DNA from: a virus
DNA length: 23,827 nucleotides
IMG/VR virus record: IMGVR_UViG_3300030328_003764
Span: 1 to 23,827 of that record
Reading direction: 5' to 3' (one strand)
The notes beneath the pieces were generated by a model that saw only the letters and a program-made list of their open reading frames with translations, did no database searches and was not told the origin of the DNA. Made by a program: the position numbers and the translations under genes. Below, piece after piece: positions 19,968-23,827 of this stretch. How positions within the stretch are numbered: position 1 is the first letter of the stretch; every line of letters starts with the position of its first letter.

Positions 19968-20233
19968 GGCTAGCCGATTCCATCTCCCGGAACAGAAATA
20001 CCGGACATGCTATGGACAGGCTGGCAGAGATATGCGAACTACTAGGCCCCGGATGGGGGTTGAAAGTCTACTGGTCCAGCTCTGGCTGGGAAGTAGACAT
20101 ACGATCCGGCTATGGACTCATACCATATTACAGCGTTGTCGAAGATAAACTTATTACAGCCATAAAAAAGATGGCACAAAAAATATATAAGGACGCAGAA
20201 GATGGATCTATCCACGTATCCCTTCAAGACTAG
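19925..20233 (+). CDS. hypothetical protein
   Basis: A 102-residue basic protein starting at ATG 19925, overlapping the previous gene by 43 nt and the SNF2 gene by 32 nt. A helix (residues 15-40), then GWGLKVYWSSSGWEVDIRSG with strands, then a Lys-rich helix (AIKKMAQKIYKD). No family recognised. The overlaps suggest translational coupling to the helicase. Confidence 0.68.
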   Translation: MGSRNKKTEAVRIVGLADSISRNRNTGHAMDRLAEICELLGPGWGLKVYWSSSGWEVDIRSGYGLIPYYSVVEDKLITAIKKMAQKIYKDAEDGSIHVSLQD

Positions 20234-21662
20234 ACCGTATGCACATCAATATACTATCATCGAAAACAGCTGGGCAAGAAATGATTACGCTCTCCACTTG
20301 GAGATGGGGCTTGGCAAGAGCCGCATAGTAATCGACAACCTAGCCATACTCCACGCCCAAGGTAAGCTGACCCACGCTATCATCCTCGCACCAGCAGGAG
20401 TCTACTCCAACTGGTTGCTAGAGTTTGACAAGCACCTCCCCGACACAGTGCCATTAGCCTTGCACCTTTGGAAGAGGCTGGGCACCCAGAAGGAAACAGA
20501 CGCTTTCAAGAGTATCGTACTAGAAGACACCGACTCCTTGCGTGTACTGGTAATGAACATTGAAGCACTGTCCACAGAGAAAGGACAGAAGGCTGCGGAG
20601 GTATTCAACAAGAAGATCCCTGGCCCCAGCGCAATCGTCATTGATGAAAGCACCGCAATCAAAAACCCCTCTGCTCGTAGAACCAAGGCGGCTATCAAGC
20701 TAGGCAAGGAAGCTGACTACCGGCGCGTACTGTCGGGACTCCCCACCCCCAACTCACCCCTCGACTTGTACGCACCCTTCTCTTTTCTAAGTGGTGCCAA
20801 CAGACACCTGCTTGGATACGATAACTACTACGCCTTCCGCTCCCGCTACTGCATAGAGAAGACCATGCGTATGGGTAGCCAACGCCAGTTCAAATCCGTA
20901 GTAGGTTACCGCAGATTGGATGAGCTACAGGGCAAGGTAGAACAGAACGCTGTACGACTTAAGAAGACAGACTGTCTGGACCTACCGGAGAAGTCCTACC
21001 TTCAACGATCCTGCGAGTTAACTAGCGAGCAGTCCAAGTTGTACAAGAGCTTGAAGAAAGAGTTCCTCACAGAGTACGAAGACCAGACAGTATCCCCAAC
21101 CATAATGATCACCAGACTGCTACGCTTCCAGCAGCTAGTCACTGGCCACATTACCACCGATGACGGTGAGGTCAGGGAAGTTCCCAGCAAGAGACTCAAG
21201 TGCCTCATGGAACTACTGCAAGAGGTCAGCGGGAAGGCAGTCATCTGGACCAACTTCCGCTACTGCATCAAGGACATAACCAAAGCCATCGCTGAAGAGT
21301 ACGGCAACGACTCGGTAGCCTCCTACTTTGGAGACACCAAGCAGGCAGATAGGGTCGAGATAGTAGAGAGGTTCCAAGACCCCAACTCAGACCTACGGTT
21401 CTTTGTCGGCAACCCATCCACCGCTGGCTATGGCATCACCCTCACAGCTGCCAACCTAGCCATCTACTACAGCAGGGACTTCCGGCTGGACAACAGGCTG
21501 CAAAGTGAAGACCGCATCCACCGCATCGGACAGACCAAGGGAGTAAGCTACGTAGATCTCTACACCCCGGACACTATTGACGAGCGGATAGTCTCAGCCC
21601 TCAGATCCAAGCTGGACTTAAGCGCCAAGGTACTAGGGGAGAAGGCAGCTAAGTGGCTGTAA
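20202..21662 (+). CDS. SNF2-type DEAD/DEAH-box helicase (ATPase)
   Basis: 486 residues. Motif I EMGLGKSR (approx. 34-41), motif Ia ILAPAGVYSNW (61-71), motif II VIDESTAIKN (146-155) and LSGLPTPNSPLDLY in domain 1; domain 2 has VIWTNFRYCIKDI, then GYGITLTAANLAIYYSRDFR and motif VI EDRIHRIGQTKGV near the end, a hallmark of SNF2-like proteins. It would translocate on duplex DNA and may remodel protein-DNA complexes in phage replication or recombination, next to the nuclease. It starts within the previous gene and overlaps the next by 10 nt. Intact and of normal length for the phage members. Confidence 0.95.
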   Translation: MDLSTYPFKTRPYAHQYTIIENSWARNDYALHLEMGLGKSRIVIDNLAILHAQGKLTHAIILAPAGVYSNWLLEFDKHLPDTVPLALHLWKRLGTQKETDAFKSIVLEDTDSLRVLVMNIEALSTEKGQKAAEVFNKKIPGPSAIVIDESTAIKNPSARRTKAAIKLGKEADYRRVLSGLPTPNSPLDLYAPFSFLSGANRHLLGYDNYYAFRSRYCIEKTMRMGSQRQFKSVVGYRRLDELQGKVEQNAVRLKKTDCLDLPEKSYLQRSCELTSEQSKLYKSLKKEFLTEYEDQTVSPTIMITRLLRFQQLVTGHITTDDGEVREVPSKRLKCLMELLQEVSGKAVIWTNFRYCIKDITKAIAEEYGNDSVASYFGDTKQADRVEIVERFQDPNSDLRFFVGNPSTAGYGITLTAANLAIYYSRDFRLDNRLQSEDRIHRIGQTKGVSYVDLYTPDTIDERIVSALRSKLDLSAKVLGEKAAKWL

Positions 21663-22162
21663 AGAAACCCACCCGCATCAGCACGTTCAAGGACAAAGAA
21701 CCAAGTGCCGTTAGCCCTTTGCAATTAGCCGAGAGCATTGTTCAAAGAGTAGAGGATAGGGTTGACTGGTGGTTGGCCAATTCAAAAAGAGTATCCACCG
21801 GTCGCCCATCCGAAACGAGAAAGAACTTTGTCAACGTCCACATCACCGCCCTTATAGAGACAAGGGATCTGATGAGGCTGCTACTGAATGAGCTACAAGA
21901 GTGGAGGAATGTCCTTTGGCCAAGAGCCACTGCCGACATACTAACCAAGCATGCCTTCCAGGCGCAGCTCAAGTACAAAGATCTTTACAAACTGGAAAGA
22001 TTAAAGAACCATAAGTCTGCTATGCTCGCGCTCAAGATGAAGGCTGGGTTGTCAAAGCTGGAAGCTGAGTCAATTCTAGCCAAGCTAGACGACGAGTATC
22101 TCAGTGATTTCGTTCGCAGGATTACAGAGCTGGAACCCCAGACATCCCAACCACCGGAATAG
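21653..22162 (+). CDS. hypothetical helical protein after the SNF2 helicase
   Basis: A 169-residue protein starting at a GTG in the end of the helicase gene. Almost all helical: AESIVQRVEDRVDWWLANSK, ALIETRDLMRLLLNELQEWR, HAFQAQLKYKDLYKLERLKN and LSKLEAESILAKLDDEYLSD. A heavily charged mix of Leu, Lys and Glu suggests a coiled coil or a helical bundle. No family recognised. It ends tail-to-tail with the minus-strand gene, with a 41-bp coding overlap and no terminator between. Confidence 0.7.
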   Translation: MAVKKPTRISTFKDKEPSAVSPLQLAESIVQRVEDRVDWWLANSKRVSTGRPSETRKNFVNVHITALIETRDLMRLLLNELQEWRNVLWPRATADILTKHAFQAQLKYKDLYKLERLKNHKSAMLALKMKAGLSKLEAESILAKLDDEYLSDFVRRITELEPQTSQPPE

Positions 22163-23827
22163 AATCGTCTTCGCCCATGCTCGCTGCCATCGCAATCGGG
22201 ATAAGGCTCATTGCAAGTACCTGCGGGTACTTTTCAAGTAGCGCTTTAAGCCTTGGCAAAGCTCCTCGTTCCCCACGCCTAGCCCTCAAGGTTAGGTCAA
22301 TCAAACGTGCGGTTGCTTCCGGGTTAATCTCAACACCCTTTGCCCGAGCCGCTTCGATACCTGCCTTAGCCTCGGCTGCACCCGGCCCCTCGGTAATAAA
22401 CTCTTGGGCCGAAGCCGGCCTACCCTTGGCAATGTTGTGAAGCTCTGCACCCCGATCAGTTGCAGGGTCGTAGAACTGGCCGAACTTTTCCGGCGGGACG
22501 TTATCTGATGTAGGAGCCACGCCCCTGATCTCCGCTACACGGGAACCAAGCTCGCGACCCGAAGGAGACTTGCCAGTGGGTTGACCTTCAAGCGGGCCAT
22601 GCACATCAACAACATCTGTTCCTGTTGGTAGGTTGCTTTCATCTGTAGCCCTACCTCTCGGCGCTCCCCTCGGCACTTGGACACTCATCATTTCTGGATT
22701 AAGATGGTCCGTTGTCCCGAGCCGGTTAGCAAACAGGTCCGGAATTCCCGCCATGGTTCTTGCTTCCTCGGCATCTTCCTTAATGTTCTCGGAAACTTCG
22801 GTGACAACATTTGGGTTAGCAACCTCACCCTTTCCTTTAGGGTTCATCGCAGCCACTAGCTGCTCTGTGGGACTCAACATATCTGGGATCAGGAGGTCCA
22901 GCTCATCTGAGGCTTCAAGCATCGCCTCATCCGGATCCGTTGCAACTACATCTATCCCAGCTTGAGTTGCCTCCGCTGCCAGTTCTTGCTCATCATCTCC
23001 GGGAGTAAACGCAGCCCGCCCACGGATAGGCGTACCCTCGGGGTAAGTATGGATAAGCTGCTGTCTTGTCGGCAGCTTCGCTGTCTGCCTCACACCCTCA
23101 AATTTAGTATATGCCCTTTGAACTTCTTCGCTGGAAGCAAGAGCCTCCTCGAATTCTCCGGGGCGCAGATCTTTTATTCCCCGGAGTGGTCCGAGCTTCC
23201 CTTGCTCTGTCATCTCAGCAATTCTCTGGGGAGGCATAGGCTGCGGGTTAACTGGACCGCCCGGTCCCATACGCCCCGGTCCCTCTGGAGGACGAACAGT
23301 AACGTTCCTTTCCATTCCCGGAATATTAAACGTATGCGTAGGGCCCTGCGCTCGATCAAAGCCGCCATCATCCGTTTTAGCAAGAGGTTGTTGATCTACC
23401 GACATACCCGGCCCAGTAAATCTAAACTGTGTGGCTTCGTCAGGGATCTCTACAAAACTCTCCCTTTGCTGAGTGGCCCCAGAATTCCTTGTTGCAAAAT
23501 CCTCTACAAGTTCAGCTTCCCTGTTCCTCCGAACCTGATCCAAGAGAACCTTTTCAAACTCTTGGTAAGCAGAGGCCATCTCATCGCTATAGTAGCCCGG
23601 GTTTTGACCGATAAGTTTCTGGGCCTCCGGATCTACCTGTCGCTTCTTGAACTCGGTGTCGAGCTTAACTCCCGGAGCTTCACGCTTCCTTCGCTCCTCA
23701 TTTTCCCTGTCAATGCTCCGTTGTTTTGCCGCATCCTTTTTATTCTCTGCTATCTGCGAATCAGTTAGCCTAACCTCAAACTGTTTTAATTCTCCCGGAG
23801 CCGTCGTAGCTTCCGGAGCCGCCGTAG
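22122..23827 (-). CDS. large Pro/Gly-rich, probably virion-associated protein (5' end beyond the window)
   Basis: The frame is open from the stop at 22122 to the right edge (568 codons), and the region upstream of the ATG at 23579 is charged and helical (for example SIDRENEERRKREAPG), so the gene probably begins beyond the window. The sequence is low in complexity: Pro, Gly, Glu and Ala-rich linkers, for example PPEGPGRMGPGGPVNPQPMP. An apparent helical part follows (GAAEAKAGIEAARAKGVEIN) and the C-terminus is hydrophobic, YPQVLAMSLIPIAMAAS, which might be a membrane-associated segment. Long, flexible proteins like this are often internal or ejection proteins of podoviruses. The strand matches the packaging genes at the left edge, so it may be the last gene of the late operon on a circular map. 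No enzyme motif is visible. Confidence 0.7.
   Translation of the reverse strand, partial: TAAPEATTAPGELKQFEVRLTDSQIAENKKDAAKQRSIDRENEERRKREAPGVKLDTEFKKRQVDPEAQKLIGQNPGYYSDEMASAYQEFEKVLLDQVRRNREAELVEDFATRNSGATQQRESFVEIPDEATQFRFTGPGMSVDQQPLAKTDDGGFDRAQGPTHTFNIPGMERNVTVRPPEGPGRMGPGGPVNPQPMPPQRIAEMTEQGKLGPLRGIKDLRPGEFEEALASSEEVQRAYTKFEGVRQTAKLPTRQQLIHTYPEGTPIRGRAAFTPGDDEQELAAEATQAGIDVVATDPDEAMLEASDELDLLIPDMLSPTEQLVAAMNPKGKGEVANPNVVTEVSENIKEDAEEARTMAGIPDLFANRLGTTDHLNPEMMSVQVPRGAPRGRATDESNLPTGTDVVDVHGPLEGQPTGKSPSGRELGSRVAEIRGVAPTSDNVPPEKFGQFYDPATDRGAELHNIAKGRPASAQEFITEGPGAAEAKAGIEAARAKGVEINPEATARLIDLTLRARRGERGALPRLKALLEKYPQVLAMSLIPIAMAASMGEDDSIPVVGMSGVPAL

Noticed and set aside
22962-23768. 268-codon plus-strand frame
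   Set aside because: Antisense to the long minus-strand virion-like gene; no start site signal.

Overview
The window is part of the genome of a double-stranded DNA tailed bacteriophage, or a prophage of one. The packaging and head genes (a P22-type portal and a terminase with a TerL-type ATPase-nuclease) point to a podovirus-like virion. A bacterial host is clear from the Shine-Dalgarno sites, intrinsic terminators and a sigma70-like promoter; a proteobacterial host is only a guess. A complete tyrosine integrase and a DNA polymerase I with Leu at the 'position 762' site both suggest a temperate or slow life cycle. I see no tRNA, rRNA, IS element or CRISPR array.

Layout. (1) Positions 1-4093, minus strand: the late packaging block, read leftwards as a putative small terminase, the large terminase, a small Cys-rich protein and the portal, which runs off the left edge. 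(2) 4094-4472: a divergent control region with a good minus-strand promoter, short CAGGTCGTAGG repeats and a long inverted repeat that would cover the ribosome binding site of the first rightward gene. (3) 4473-9328, plus strand: an accessory block punctuated by terminators. It holds two orphan genes, a ribbon-helix-helix-like protein, a 753-residue protein with a divergent PEP-synthase-type phosphohistidine (swivel) segment, and a Cys-X5-Arg phosphatase overlapping its 3' end. (4) 9329-9660: a non-coding array of 7-bp TGTTACA/TGTAACA sites around an AT-only segment, resembling an iteron origin, centromere or operator array. (5) 9661-11869, plus strand: seven small genes of unknown function separated by strong terminators. 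(6) 11917-14106, minus strand: a lone primase-polymerase/VirE-type helicase gene. (7) 14143-22162, plus strand: two small genes, the integrase, a replication module (coiled-coil protein, SSB-like protein, DNA polymerase A, DUF3310 protein, VRR-NUC-like nuclease, SNF2 helicase) and a small protein. (8) 22122-23827, minus strand: a long Pro/Gly-rich, probably virion-associated protein that enters from the right edge. If the genome is circular or circularly permuted, the minus-strand late operon would run from 4093 leftwards around to 22122.

The replication genes would form a phage-encoded fork: Prim-Pol/helicase primes and unwinds, Pol A copies, the SSB-like protein coats, and the VRR-NUC and SNF2 proteins process or remodel.

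The most interesting material is in 4.3-9.7 kb. The swivel-protein/phosphatase pair may be an undescribed phospho-transfer system. The heptad array recurs as a single site beside the late promoter, and an RHH-type protein encoded nearby is a natural candidate to bind it. A separate exact 12-mer, GTCGTTGGCCGA, occurs five times on the plus strand, four of them about 20-24 nt after the T-run of an intrinsic terminator.
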